This document shows, piece after piece, positions 49,801-60,162 of a stretch of DNA of 64,000 bases. This DNA is from Zantedeschia hybrid cultivar (Eukaryota; Streptophyta; Magnoliopsida; Alismatales; Araceae): positions 11,582,501 through 11,646,500 of the forward strand of contig JARZZO010000004.1 of NCBI GenBank assembly GCA_030544215.1. Direction: 5' to 3'. A program made the translations under genes and the position numbers. The notes beneath the pieces are model-generated. The model saw only the letters and a program-made list of their open reading frames with translations, did not search any database and was not told the DNA's origin. Every line of letters starts with the position of its first letter. Position 1 is the first letter of the stretch.

Positions 49801-52800
49801 AAGGGCTGATCTTATGAATTTTCAAATAAATCACAGTAATTACGTTCCAGAGTTCATGGACAGACATAACAGCATTTTCAAATACGCCATTTAATGATCA
49901 TGAAATCCCGGTATGATGATAATAAAGGAACCTGTTCTCCCACGTCAAAGCATTGCAGGTAAAAGTAAGCTAAACCTTTGCTCCTAAAATTATAATCTTA
50001 ATAAGAGTAAAATTATCCTACATGTGACCCCACAACATAAATACAAAATAACCTTATCATTTTGGGCAGTAAATGAACTTATTAGAATCATGAAAGTTAC
50101 AGGAATTAGAGACAATACCTTTCTGCCATCTACCAACTGGAGCCATGAGACTATGACCAAGGTAGTTTTCTCGATGCTTATCAACTTTGACATCTTCCCA
50201 CTTGAATTCTGTGCAACAAACAAACAACTAGGTCAGAGATATTCATCTCCAAGGAAAGCACAGATCATTTTATGCCAGCAACTTACCTAACAGCAACTAC
50301 GCTAGCATTCATCTCCAAGGAATACAAGTTAAAAGATTCTAGCCATAGTGTTAGCAACTAGGCTAGCATCATCAGTACTGAATGGTATTATTGACCACAA
50401 CCAGTTTGCATTTGTAAAAGAAAGGAAGCTTAAAGATGCTTTCTTGACAGGCCATGAAGCCATATTCTCACTAATGAGTCACAGGAAGAAAGGATTGGTG
50501 TGTAAAATAGATTTTAACAAGGCTTATGATAAGGTGGAATGGGGACGCCTGTGGTGGGTGTTCAGAATGCATAAGTTTCCGGAGCACTGGATAAGGTGCA
50601 TGAAAAACTGTATCCACGGCAAAGTTCTCCATCATTATCAATGGGAATGTACATGGTTTTTTAATAGTACGAGGGGCCTACGACAGGGAGACCCATTATC
50701 TCCATTAGTATTTGTTACAGTGGCAAATATTTTAAGTAGAGTGCAGGATGGCCGATAGGAATGGCTGGATACAACCAGTGAAGGTATCACATAGCCCAGT
50801 GAAAATCTCCTTGTTACAGTTTGCGGATGATAAGCTTTTAGTCATGGAAGGAGCGGGGGAGGCAGGTGATTTATTTCAAGTTCATTCTTGAGACTTTTCA
50901 ACATATCTCAGGACTCAAAATCAACTATGATAAGAGCTAGATCATTGTGATTAATATGACAGACGAGGAGGTGGGGGAGGGAGCTAGAATTCTTGGGTGC
51001 AAAATAGAAAAGTTTCCCATTAAGTACTTGGGTCTGCCATTGCATTTCAAGGCACTGTCAGCAGCCCAGTGGGATATTGTTCTAATCAAGATGCAGAAAA
51101 GACTATCGGCATGGAAATCGAGGAATCTTTCTCTGGGCGGCAGAGTTGTGCTATTAAACTCAGTTCTTTCAACCATGCCTCAGCATTTCTCAAGTATGTT
51201 CTATATCCCCAAAGGTGTTGTGAGGAAAATGGATGCCATTAGGAGAAGATTTCTGTGGAATGGTTCAAAGTTGGATGCTAAATTCCTGTCACTAGTGAAA
51301 TGGAGTTTAGTCTGCAAACCCATCAAACAAGGGGGTCTAGGGGTGAAGGATCTGCAGGTTATGAACCTAGCTATTCTAGGGAAATGGTTGTGGGAGCTGT
51401 GTACTGAAGATATGGCACTATGGAAAGAGATCATCAAATCAAAACACTATAAGGACAGTCAGAGGTTTTATTTGCACGAGATAATTGAAGATGGATGTCA
51501 CTAATGTGGAAGGGGATCTTGAAATCTGCAACATGGGTGGATAAAGGTGTTAGAGTCAAGATTGGTGATGGCCAGAACACTCTGTTCCGGTGGGATGAAT
51601 GGGCAGGGGACTTTCTGTGGAAGGAAAGATATCCACAGATTTTCAGATTGACACAGAGCAAATGGATTACAGTCTATTCCGTCCAGCAGGTCAACATTGG
51701 AAATTGTGGTTGTGCAGGAATTTGAAGGATGAGGAAATAGATGAGTATGCTTCTATTCCGTCCATTCTGGAAAATATTGACATACAGCAGGGTGTTCATG
51801 ATCGGCTGTACTGGGGTCTTCATGGAAGCATTTTTTCGGTTAGAACTCTTTACAAGCTTATAGATGGTGAGATTCGGCAGTTTAAACTACATAAGCCATC
51901 TGGAAAGTCAGATGCCCTTTAAAAGTTCGGGCTTTCAGGTGGTTAATGTCCTACAAAAGAATAGTTACCAAAGTATACAGGAGGAAATGGCATCCAGAGG
52001 CCAACGACCTGTGCATCCTTTGCAGCAGTGAACCTGAGACTGTGGACCACCTGTTCTGCACTTGTATGTTCAGCAAGGATATTTGGAGGATATTTGAACA
52101 GCTCAGTGGAAGACATTTTGAATTTGACACCATTGAGAAAATGTGGGATTGTTTCGAGGCAATTAAAAGGGCAGAGGGAAGCACGATGAGGTGCAAAATC
52201 TTTATTATGCTACCTCATTCCATCTGCTGGAGCATTTGGAAGGAGCAGAACGAAGGAATATTCCGGGGAAGTAGAATTTTCAGGAAAATGTTTCTCTTCG
52301 CACTTTGAATTTCATTTATTTTTGGAGCAAAGTCTTGTTAGGTTGTTCTGTAACTGAGTGGAAGTCCTTTTTTAATTTGTAAGAGTCCTTCTAGCTGGTT
52401 TGTTGGATAGTTGAGGAATCTCTCCTCACTACCATTGATTGTACTTCCTCTTTTATTAATAAAATTGGCGGTACAATCCGTATTTCGCCCAGAAAAAAAC
52501 TTACCTAACAGCACCAATGCATTCAAAAGGTGTGGCTGTAATCAATCAGCGGAACACGAAATGTGTTCTGAACAGGGAATCAGGGAACCCTAAACATACA
52601 TGAGCCATCAAGCAATACATGCATACCCTAGACTTTCCTCTTTAAGACTTAAGTATAGACAAAACCAGATTCATGACTAAAGTCATAATCCCCCACTGCC
52701 ACTATTCCAAAACAAACAGGAGACGACGTCACCACTCCTCGCAAGTTACCTTTCTCTTTTTCTTTTTCCACCAAATGATGCAATCCTTTTTTCAACTGAA

Positions 52801-53299
52801 TCAATGATTGTAGGCTATAATCATGACACCTCTCCAAAAGATACAAACTAACACTCTCCATAAAAGTGAGATGTCAATATGCAAATACCTAATGTATAAA
52901 CATGATCACCGCTTGCAGAAACAGATTGCACTAATGTGCACACTTGCCCATATTCAAATGCCAATACATGCATGCACAGCACAACAAAGTATGCAGAGTG
53001 GTCTCTGTTGTCAAGGCGCCGCCTAGGCACCGCCTAGGCGCCCAGGCGCTTTTCCAGCACCATGGCGCTGGGGAACCTTTCCAACAGGTGAAAAGGCGCC
53101 CAAGGCGCCCAGATTGCTGAAACCCAAGGTTCCTGCCCCTCTCTCTTTGTATATATACATATATGTATATATATATATATATATACATATAATTATATAA
53201 ATACATTATACATATTACATACATATTTAGATTTATATATACAAACATGCATATATATGTATATGTATACATCTATATATATATATATATATATGTATG

Positions 53300-53351
<52 letters not shown>

Positions 53352-53361
53352 TATATATATG

Positions 53362-53408
<47 letters not shown>

Positions 53409-53519
53409 ATATATATATATGTATGTATATATATATATGTATATATATATATACATACATATATATATATATAGTTAGACACATATTACATACATACATT
53501 TATGTGTGTAATATGTATG

Positions 53520-53568
<49 letters not shown>

Positions 53569-56500
53569 TAAATAAAAATATTATATTATGAAGTTGATGC
53601 CTAGGCGGGCGCCTAAGCGCTTAGGCGGTCCAGAACTCCAAGCACGCCTTGGTCGCCTTACCGTCTTGACAACTATGAGAGTGGTACAAACTGAAGTGGA
53701 ACAAAAAGACATCCACCAAATCTCCTCACTACAATTTACCTTTCTACTCTCCCATGTGCCTCATTGTTCCTCTTTTCAGGATAACACACAGATCCACAAG
53801 TAGACAAGGATAACATGGACCTTCTCTTATCTAGCAAATCACATGAGAAAATAATTTCCAGACTTCTTGATTTGTCACAAATATTTGTTGTAGCCTTGTT
53901 CCAGCTAATTGAGTCTGTCGAGTGTCTACATATCTTAACCTCCCTCAACACAAATATCATCATACTTTATCCTCACTATATCCATAAACATCCATAAATA
54001 GCGAAATTATTCCATTGCCAAAATTCATAGATAGTTTTAAGCCTTGAACACTTTGAACATTAGGACCATAGTTGTCAATCCCGTCCCAGTCCTTGTCCCA
54101 TTTTTCTACTAGGAGGGAATGTTCCGGTGTCTCGGACAATTCCGATGTCCCATCCCGGAATTTTTTCCATACATATGCTAACAAATATAAAACATACATA
54201 AACAATAAATAATCTAAAAATAAACACATAAATGTATAAATAACACAAAATTAACGCAATAGAAGCATTGAGGATAGATTTATGGGTTTATAAATGAGTA
54301 TATTCACCAAATGAACCTCCCAAAATAGGTTTATAAGGAGCTATGGTACTTAGGAAAATCTCATGTAAAAATACAAATTCTGATTGGGAAAGGCCGGGAC
54401 AGGCCAGGACGGGCCGGGACAGACTGAGACAGGTCGCGATGGGTCGGGACAAATCGGGACACATACTAGGACAGACTAGAAACTGTCCCGTCCCGTTTTC
54501 TCACTGGGACGGGATGTCCCGGCTAGGATGGGATGGGATTGACTACTATGATTAGGACAGTTTTATTCCTTTCTCCTTCCAAACAGTTCTCTTGCTTCAC
54601 ATAATCGGATAGTGTGAATAAAGAAAAAGGTGGAAGAACCATCACTAACAATACTTTCAGACAAAATATGCCAACTTAGACGTGACTGCAACACATCACA
54701 TGGCAGCTTAGCTAAGCTATGACACCCTACTAAACAGCATCATGGCTGGGTAAACATCATAAAATGATCCTTGTGACCACCTGCTTTTCCATTTTATAAA
54801 TCCAAAGTCCCTGAGAAATCCAAAAGGCTACACTACATCCTTAGTGAAGTCCTACGACGTCATGGAGTTCAAGAAAACCTCACTCCTCCAATTGACACAT
54901 TTTTTTTGGGGAAGCAAAACTGACATGAATTTTACGTCTAGCTTCATAAACACTATCAAACTGAAACAAGACTGGGGTAAGAGATTAAGGAACGGATATC
55001 AAATGTAGATCCTCTATTTCTTGGCCAGACCATGTAAAATCTACGTAGTCAGAGGTGAGAGGGGAGCGAGGCGACCAAGGGTTTGCCTCAGCCTTAAATG
55101 CCTAGGTGATCGCCTGGGCGTTTAAGGCGATGTGTTGTCTTTCATACATCACCATGAAGGAAGAAAATGGTAGTATGACTAAAATAAAGAAAACTCCAAG
55201 ATAATCATATGTAAAACCTTGAGAAACACTGATAATGTCCAACATATAATGACCAATTTGTATAAAGCACTCATGTAATAGTGCATAGTCTTAGGAATCA
55301 TCAAAAATAAGAAAACAATGTGACAACATATAAGAAAAAAGGATAAAAAACATGACATGTAAGAGAAAAAGGGTATTGGACATTATTAAAAGACGTATTA
55401 GCCACTTTGAAATAATTAAGAATAAGAAAAACAGTACCACATAATTAAAAAAGAAACAAGCATTTATCATAGACCTCATAGGCAAATGCCTAGGTGAGTG
55501 AGGCGAATATGAGGTGAGGCAAGGTGTTCTTAGCTCGCCTCAACCTACTTCATCGCCTAGGCGAGCGAGGCGATCGCCTTTGATAACGTAGTGTAAAATA
55601 TATACTAACCAACTTCTTTCATGTTCTTATGTTTAGTTTTTCCTACTTTTAGGCAAATACAGTTGCAGACTCACTTGTAAACATAAATGGATGAGACAGC
55701 ATAGAGCCACTAAATCCAAGCAGGAAACTAAAGCTGTCCATTTCTAGGATAACATTTCTATGTTATGACTCAGCCTGCACAGCTCAATAGACCAAGCCTC
55801 TATGCTAGTTGACCTATCTGAGCTAGTTTCTCCTTTTTTGTCTTTTGTTTTTTTCATGTCTAGGAACTTCACATCATACAAATTGTATACTGTCAAAAAT
55901 TTCTAAACTGGATGTAGGATAGCCATCGACTGTTTGCAGCACCATAAGTCCAAGCAACCAAAGATGACGGTAACATAGTTGAACGCAGGTAAGCAGCTTC
56001 TCCAATGACATGGAGTTCACTTGGGGGTGACAAAAGAGGCAATATAAGCAAAATCCTACTTTTGATTGGAAGAAACTGACATGTCTCATGATGCCTACAA
56101 GTTTACCCAAACCATAGCCAAGATGTATAGAACTTCTCACATCTCCAGGAACCATGAAATTCTAGGGAAGTCAATTTTGTACATGGCATGCCTGAAGCTA
56201 CACAGCCAAATCTGTCTGAGTGACAACAGTAATAAAGTTCCCCTATAAATATAGACTCCAGTAGACCTCTCTACAGCTTAACTCAAAGGTCTTTATAAAT
56301 ATAGGCTCCAACAGACCTCTCTACGGTTTCTTAACTAAAAGGTCTTTTATGAATATATCATTCTTGTTGACAATTCTTTCACCAGTACACCTCATTCAAG
56401 GAGAGACACTTGCAGCATGTTGCATGGCTTATGAAGTTATGATGAGTTCAAAAACACAATCAAAAGGCATGTGTCAGTATGTTATTAATGCAAAAAATAA

Positions 56501-59500
56501 ACGCCCCATGAAGTAAAGAAATTTCTCATAAAGGATACGGTTTTATTGGTTTAAGGACTATAGCAGTGGCCGCAATTATCACAAAGGCCTATAGCAGTGG
56601 AATTCCACATATGATATCAGCATCATTTGGACAGCCTGAGAGAAGGGATCTCAGCAAGATCACTAAGAGATCTCGGAGAGATCAGAAATAGCATCCAGAG
56701 GTCATGATAATCTTATATTCCTCAAAAAAAAAAACAATGATCTTATGCATTTTGCCCTTCAGCATGATTAAATTAACACAATGAAAAAAAAAACAAAAAA
56801 ACAAAATGCATTTGCATATATATGAGGATTGCTTTCTAGGACCTCAGTGCAAACTTAACTTTTTGGAGAGAAGAGAGCCTAAGGATGAAGAGATCTCAAA
56901 GAGATGAAGAGATGGTTTTTCTCTCTCTCCTCCAAACCCACTCCTCCTCTCCCTCCTCTACTGTTGTCCTCGTCTCCTCCTCATTTTCTCCTCATCCTTC
57001 TCCTTCTCCTTTATCCTATTCCTGCCTATCACCTCTTCCTCCTCCAAGGCTCCAACCCATGATTTTGATAGGGATTTCATTTCAAGGGCTATAAAGAGAT
57101 GGGGATTTCAGAGAGAACTCAAGAGATGGCAGACCACTCACATGACATAAAATGGAGAAACATTTATTGTTTGATAGTTGCTATAGAAAAGAATAAAAAT
57201 CCCTATATCATTTTTTTCTAATTTCCCACTTAATCTAAACCCTTTCCAAAGCCTATGGGAAACATTCGAGGGTTGATCTCAAGTTGCATGAACCTAAACT
57301 GCATAACCAGTAAGGTAGTTTCCTACCTAAAAATTGGATTCATGAGATTTTAACAAAACTCTCCAACCCAGAGTTATATGGAATAGGCATAGGTGTCAAG
57401 GTTATAAGGCAACCCAAGACGTACTTGGGGTCCTTGAGCATAAAAACGCTTAGGCGCCTGCCTAAATGGCACCTAGGCAGCGCCTTCACAATCAAGTGGT
57501 GGGGAAAGGGGGAGGGAGAGATACTCACAAAACACAAACATCTGAAGACAAGGGAGAAAAAAAGGACAAGCATATAGAAAACTCAGGAATGGCGAGAGGA
57601 CGCTAATGGCCACAAGGGGTTCCAACTTGGTGGACATGGACAAGTAGGACTTGTTGCCTGCCTCATCATTAAGACCAAGTTTGTTCGACAAAGAGGGACA
57701 ATGCCAAAGACAATGAGAAAGATGAAATAATGAGAAAGACGATATAAAAGGTCATCAAAAATTAGGACCCAATCATCCACACAGCCCTATTTATATTAGG
57801 AGTGGGTCCCAATGGATCCAATTTAATTAGCCCGTGAACTGCTCAGTAAGCACTCCTAAGCGCTAAGCGGTGCCTAGGTATGCATTGTTTAAGGCCCAAT
57901 GAGGCATTTAACTGCCATGGCCTTGAAATAAGTCCTATCGCAGACGTGGTGACTAGGCATTGCCTAGACATAAACCTTGCCAACTATAGGACTAGGCCTT
58001 GGCATGACATTGTAGAAGGTTGATGTCAAGCAAAATTTCGACTAGAGAACTTTGCCGAAACCTTGGGTCGAATCTAGCCAATCTCAAATTGATGGGGTAA
58101 GGCTTATAACAATGGTGATGGGGTTTTTATCTATCGACTATTTTTCCACCTTCAATGGAGACCATCAGAACCATATTGCGCACCTAGATGGGAATAAAGA
58201 AATTCTAGAGAGACAACTCATTTTTTCAAAACTACCAAGTCCTTAATAAGTAATTATGCACTTCCCCTACTTTGGATGTTTTTTCATTAAAACAGGGAGA
58301 ATTAGAGTGATGTTTGGCTTTCCATGCCTACCGGCAGCATCATTTCAGACTCACTGATAGAAACAAACTAAAGTGAAAGGGTGAAGTGGTAAACCTAAGG
58401 TTACTTGACCAAAGCAGATGATCAGCCTCAGATCCTAGGATCCAGATTTCTTACACTGTAAGTCATTACACAATACACATATAGATTCACAGAAATCAAC
58501 CGCTTCCCTTACATTTTCATCTTGATAATTTTGAGACACAATTTTTAGTTCAAGAAGCCTCCTCCAGATTTCCACAATAGTGGATAGGCACCCATGAGTT
58601 AATCTCCAAAAGGCATGTGCATCCACCAATCAACTAAAGGCAACTTGGAATTATGTAAGACATTGAACCCTCCTCTATTTGTTCTGTTTTACAGGACCAT
58701 CTCAGTATCTGGGCTTTGGATTTATGAAGAACAGATAAATGTGAAATCCTTTCGAGATGTTGTCAGCCCATGTGACAACCAATTTCCACGCTCTTATTTC
58801 TCAGAAGAAAAAAAAAAAGATAACATATGTGACAATCAGAACTTCGCAAAGGCTCTAGCGATTTTTCATGTGCTCTAGCTAAAATCACATGATTGCTAAA
58901 TAAAAAAAATTTAATGATTCACTAGTTCTAAAAACAAGAACAAATCTTAGAGTCCCTGGATTTCACCATTGTAGGGCAACTGAAACGCCACTAAACCAAT
59001 CAACCAAAAGGCGGATGGTATATCACATTGGAGAACACAGCTTATCACATCACATATTGGAGAACACAGCTTATTACATCACATACAGCATTCAGTTTGG
59101 ATATGGGTAGAAAGTAATATAGGCAAAATGCTGAATCCTAGTTTCATGCTGAGGTGTTATGGGTGGATGGTGTGAGCATCCAAGGAGAGTGTGAGTCCCT
59201 CAACCAGCTAGAGTTGCTAGTGTCTTTAGTCTCACATTGAATTCTACAAAGAGTTGGACTGACTTATAAGAAAAAAAGCCTCCTACCTTAATGCCTAAGT
59301 TTTGGGGAAGGCCAAAAGGTCCATAACAAATGGTGTGTATGAACCCAATCCAATGTGGCATATTAATACACCGTTTACCTGCTGCGCATGAACAGACGTA
59401 ACTTCATCGGCACCTAACCGACGAGGGCGCCGGCCTTGTAAAGGGGGAGGTATTGTTATGGGTGGGTGATGTGAGCACCCAGGGAGAGTGTGAGTCTCAA

Positions 59501-60162
59501 CCAACTAGAATTGCTAATGACTTTATGTTATGAACCTTTTGCCTTACCTCAAAACCTAGGCATTGAGGTAGGAGGTCTTTTATCTTATAAGCTGGTCCTT
59601 CTCTTTGTGAAATTCGATGTAGGACTATTAGCTCACACCCAACAGCCTAAATCATAACACTTTAGTCCCACAATGGATTCTACAAAGAGTTGGACGTGCT
59701 TATAAAAAAAAAAGGACCTCCTGCCTTACTGCCTAGGTTTTGAGGAAGGGCAAAAGGTCCATAACACGAGGATCCACGTTCCCCTCGTCGTGAACAAATT
59801 GAAACCATATACCCAACGAGGGCAAAAGCCCTAATCTGTCCGAGCATCCGAAGCCCCGGGAAGGACCAATTTGGTTCCGAATCAACAAAACCTAGAGATG
59901 ATGACTTTGGACGGGCCAGCTCACGAAAATGCACAATCGCGTAATCATACGACGCAAGAAGAATTCTTGATAAATTAAAGTGGCAAGTCCCAGGCCGACG
60001 TGGTAATCCCGACACGACGGCGGAATCAAACTTGCTCTCCAAGAGAACCCTAAAATGCGACGCGGAGATCCGATGGAAAGCGAGAAATCGATAGAGGGAA
60101 GGGGGGAAGCGAAGCTTACGATCTCGGCCACCTCGAACGCCTCCCCTCGATGGATGATACAT
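37826..60162 (-). CDS. MMTAG2: MMTAG2 homologue (kinase phosphorylation protein / MMtag domain)
   Basis: Four exons on the minus strand: 60162-60120, 50208-50119, 38920-38653, 38102-37826. Junctions are GT-AG and frames add to 678 nt (225 residues). The N-terminus MYHPSRGGVRGGRDQ, then KWEDVKVDKHRENYLGHS, APVGRWQKGKDLHWYTRDKK and EEQAMREALGLAPK, with KRGSTAEDMGAGHAEAAQVQ, is the conserved MMtag region. The C-terminus (from about residue 170) is a highly charged Lys/Arg/Glu segment, KKRRREERRREKEKKREKR, as in the family, suggesting nuclear localisation. Human MMTAG2 (C1orf35) is poorly characterised and no plant role is established. Intron 1 is 9.9 kb and intron 2 is 11.2 kb, both swollen by transposons. 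The exon 4 acceptor at 38103-38104 was chosen because it keeps the charged tail in frame; an upstream CACAAG would shift it. Confidence 0.9.
41814..42815 (+). pseudogene. PIF/Harbinger ORF1, Myb/SANT-like protein with internal stop
   Basis: ATG at 41814 gives MSQSEGIGNV, then TSWKDQERVKFFLDCCIVEV, LKERYNMEVTQKQMKNQFDY and GHGYNPITKTMDWTPEKWKE. This is the trihelix/Myb_DNA-bind_3-like domain of plant PIF ORF1. A 75-bp in-frame intron is likely (42162-42236, GTGAGC...ACAG). The protein continues through a Lys-rich motif SRKKKKVD to a TAA at 42687. The same frame continues with VLFSYEKMREQWIQW, which belongs to the family, and ends at 42815, so the TAA is a nonsense mutation. ORF1 normally works with the transposase to bind the TIRs. 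Confidence 0.75.
43190..44434 (+). pseudogene. PIF/Harbinger DDE transposase, disrupted
   Basis: Blocks in order: LRMPRDTYIKLCHHF, YVSVEEKVAMFFNII, then a nonsense codon before RFQHSTQ, HKRIRSIF, an intron, GVVGALDGTLVHARVP (first Asp), QNVLAVCDFNMMFTFIFTGW, EGVAHDSRIL (second Asp), another intron, KYYLCDAAYVHTRHFMTPYR, a stop where the family has Trp before INDFRRG, then a frameshift into FNQAHAKLRYVIERTFGVLK (catalytic Glu) and CCALHNFLRRE. All three catalytic acids are still visible, but at least two stops and one frameshift inactivate it. Confidence 0.75.
46715..48830. other. MMTAG2 intron 2, between transposons
   Basis: AT-rich. It has several stretches like TTATCAAACACTCTTAA / GTTATCAAACATCCTAA (about 47286 and 47350) reminiscent of Harbinger-type termini, a compound AT/GT microsatellite (47709-47770), and nothing else recognised. 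Confidence 0.45.
47709..47770. repeat. (AT)n/(GTAT)n/(GT)n compound microsatellite
   Basis: Alternating AT, GTAT and finally GT units in MMTAG2 intron 2. Confidence 0.9.
48831..49564. mobile_element. Element with GGTACC/CCAGTACC subterminal arrays (734 bp)
   Basis: The termini ATGGATGGCAGTATT (left) and AATATTGCCATCCAT (right) are inverted repeats with one mismatch. About 200 bases inside the left end and 100 inside the right end are filled with GGCCGGTACAG, GACTGGTA, GACCGGTACTGG and CCAGTACC motifs in both orientations. The architecture mirrors the GCCTAGGCG elements: short TIR, inverted motif arrays and an AT-rich non-coding centre. No target duplication was seen, so superfamily is not fixed. 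Confidence 0.55.
50296..52497 (+). mobile_element. 5'-truncated LINE with perfect target duplication
   Basis: Bounded by AACTTACCTAACAGCA on both sides (50280-50295 and 52498-52513), a 16-bp duplication of LINE type. The right end carries a short A-rich tail. Reverse-transcriptase motifs are VLATRLASSVL, IDFNKAYDKVEW, GLRQGDPLSPLVF and the FADD active site at about 50820, followed by GLPLHFKAL and the thumb region NLSLGGRVVLLNSVLSTMP. Then comes a zinc-finger domain CILCSSEPETVDHLFCTCMF. Stops at 50757, 50891 and others and frame changes inactivate it. It lies in MMTAG2 intron 1, antisense to the gene, and its near edge is only about 70 bases from the exon 2 acceptor. Confidence 0.88.
50348..52308 (+). 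pseudogene. LINE reverse transcriptase and zf-RVT remnant
   Basis: Fragments in order: 50348-50758 (fingers and palm up to DPLSP), about 50817-50890 (FADDKLLVMEGAGEAG), 50947-51504 (connection to thumb, ending IIEDGCH), 51495-51922 (KIGDGQNTLFRWDEW region) and 51946-52308 (CCHC-like zf-RVT). Together they cover the C-terminal two thirds of a plant L1-type ORF2. The endonuclease is absent because of 5' truncation. Confidence 0.8.
53003..53677. mobile_element. hAT-like element, CATAGTTGTCAAG type with AT microsatellite core (675 bp)
   Basis: Flanked by AGAGTGGT on both sides (52995-53002, 53678-53685), a perfect 8-bp duplication. The ends CTCTGTTGTCAAGG and CTTGACAACTATG are inverted repeats. 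Subterminal arrays of GCGCCGCCTAGGCACC (left) and GCCTAGGCGGGCGCCTAAGC (right) face each other. The core is a 400-bp AT/TATG microsatellite. Non-coding; in MMTAG2 intron 1. Confidence 0.82.
53149..53566. repeat. (TA)n / (TATG)n microsatellite
   Basis: Long runs of TA interrupted by GTATGTATA units. It produces Tyr/Ile-only frames on both strands that are not genes. It fills the centre of the hAT-like element. Confidence 0.95.
54067..54550. mobile_element. hAT-like element, CATAGTTGTCAA termini with GGGAC arrays (484 bp)
   Basis: Flanked by ATTAGGAC on both sides (54059-54066, 54551-54558), a perfect 8-bp duplication. The ends CATAGTTGTCAATCCC and GGGATTGACTACTATG are inverted repeats, and the first 12 bases are those of the GCCTAGGCG group. 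The subterminal arrays are different: CCCGTCCCAGTCC at the left and GGGACGGGCCGGGACAG at the right. AT-rich centre, no ORF of substance. Confidence 0.85.
55041..55591. mobile_element. hAT-like element, CTACGTAGTC termini, GCCTAGGCG arrays (551 bp)
   Basis: Flanked by TGTAAAAT on both sides (55033-55040, 55592-55599), a perfect 8-bp duplication. The ends CTACGTAGTCAGAGG and CCTTTGATAACGTAG are imperfect inverted repeats of the second TIR group. Subterminal motifs include GCCTAGGTGATCGCC and TCGCCTAGGCGAGCG. AT-rich centre. Confidence 0.85.
55600..57387. other. MMTAG2 intron 1, between hAT-like elements
   Basis: AT-rich intron DNA. Near 56225-56345 a phrase (TATAAATATAGGCTCCA..AGACCTCTCTAC) occurs twice, 60 bases apart. 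The ORF at 56885-57094 is low-complexity pyrimidine-rich. Nothing else recognised. Confidence 0.4.
57388..57988. mobile_element. hAT-like element, CATAGTTGTCAAG type (601 bp)
   Basis: The left end CATAGGTGTCAAGG and right end CCTTGCCAACTATA are inverted. The flanks GGAATAGG (57380-57387) and GGACTAGG (57989-57996) match 7 of 8. Subterminal motifs are CTTAGGCGCCTGCC, GGCACCTAGGCAGCGCC (left) and CCTAAGCGCTAAGCGGTGCC (right). Non-coding. Confidence 0.75.
59155..59766 (+). mobile_element. TRIM retrotransposon with nested solo LTR
   Basis: The left LTR (59155-59328, 174 bp) starts TGTTATGGGTGG and ends CCATAACA. The internal part is only 125 bp and ends in a polypurine tract AAAGGGGGAGG (59440-59450). 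The right LTR begins TGTTATGGGTGG at 59454 and ends CCATAACA at 59766. Flanks TGAGG (59150-59154) and CGAGG (59767-59771) match 4 of 5. The right LTR is longer only because another LTR of the family inserted in it. The primer site after the left LTR (ATGGTGTGTATGAACC) is not a clear tRNA-Met match. It lies in MMTAG2 intron 1, about 350 bases from exon 1. Confidence 0.8.
59526..59659 (-). mobile_element. Solo LTR inserted in reverse inside the TRIM right LTR
   Basis: Begins TGTTATGAACC and ends ATCATAACA, flanked by CTTTA on both sides (59521-59525, 59660-59664), a perfect 5-bp duplication. Its sequence is the reverse complement of the host LTR family (CTCAAAACCTAGGCATTGAGG). Removing it and one CTTTA restores a right LTR collinear with the left one. 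Confidence 0.8.

Noticed and set aside
53149..53575. Several overlapping Tyr/Ile-rich ORFs on both strands
   Set aside because: They are translations of a TA/TATG microsatellite inside a hAT-like element.
53003..57988. CRISPR-like or regulatory reading of the GCCTAGGCG arrays
   Set aside because: The arrays always sit just inside terminal inverted repeats with 8-bp target duplications, so a transposon explanation fits and CRISPR does not occur in plant nuclei.
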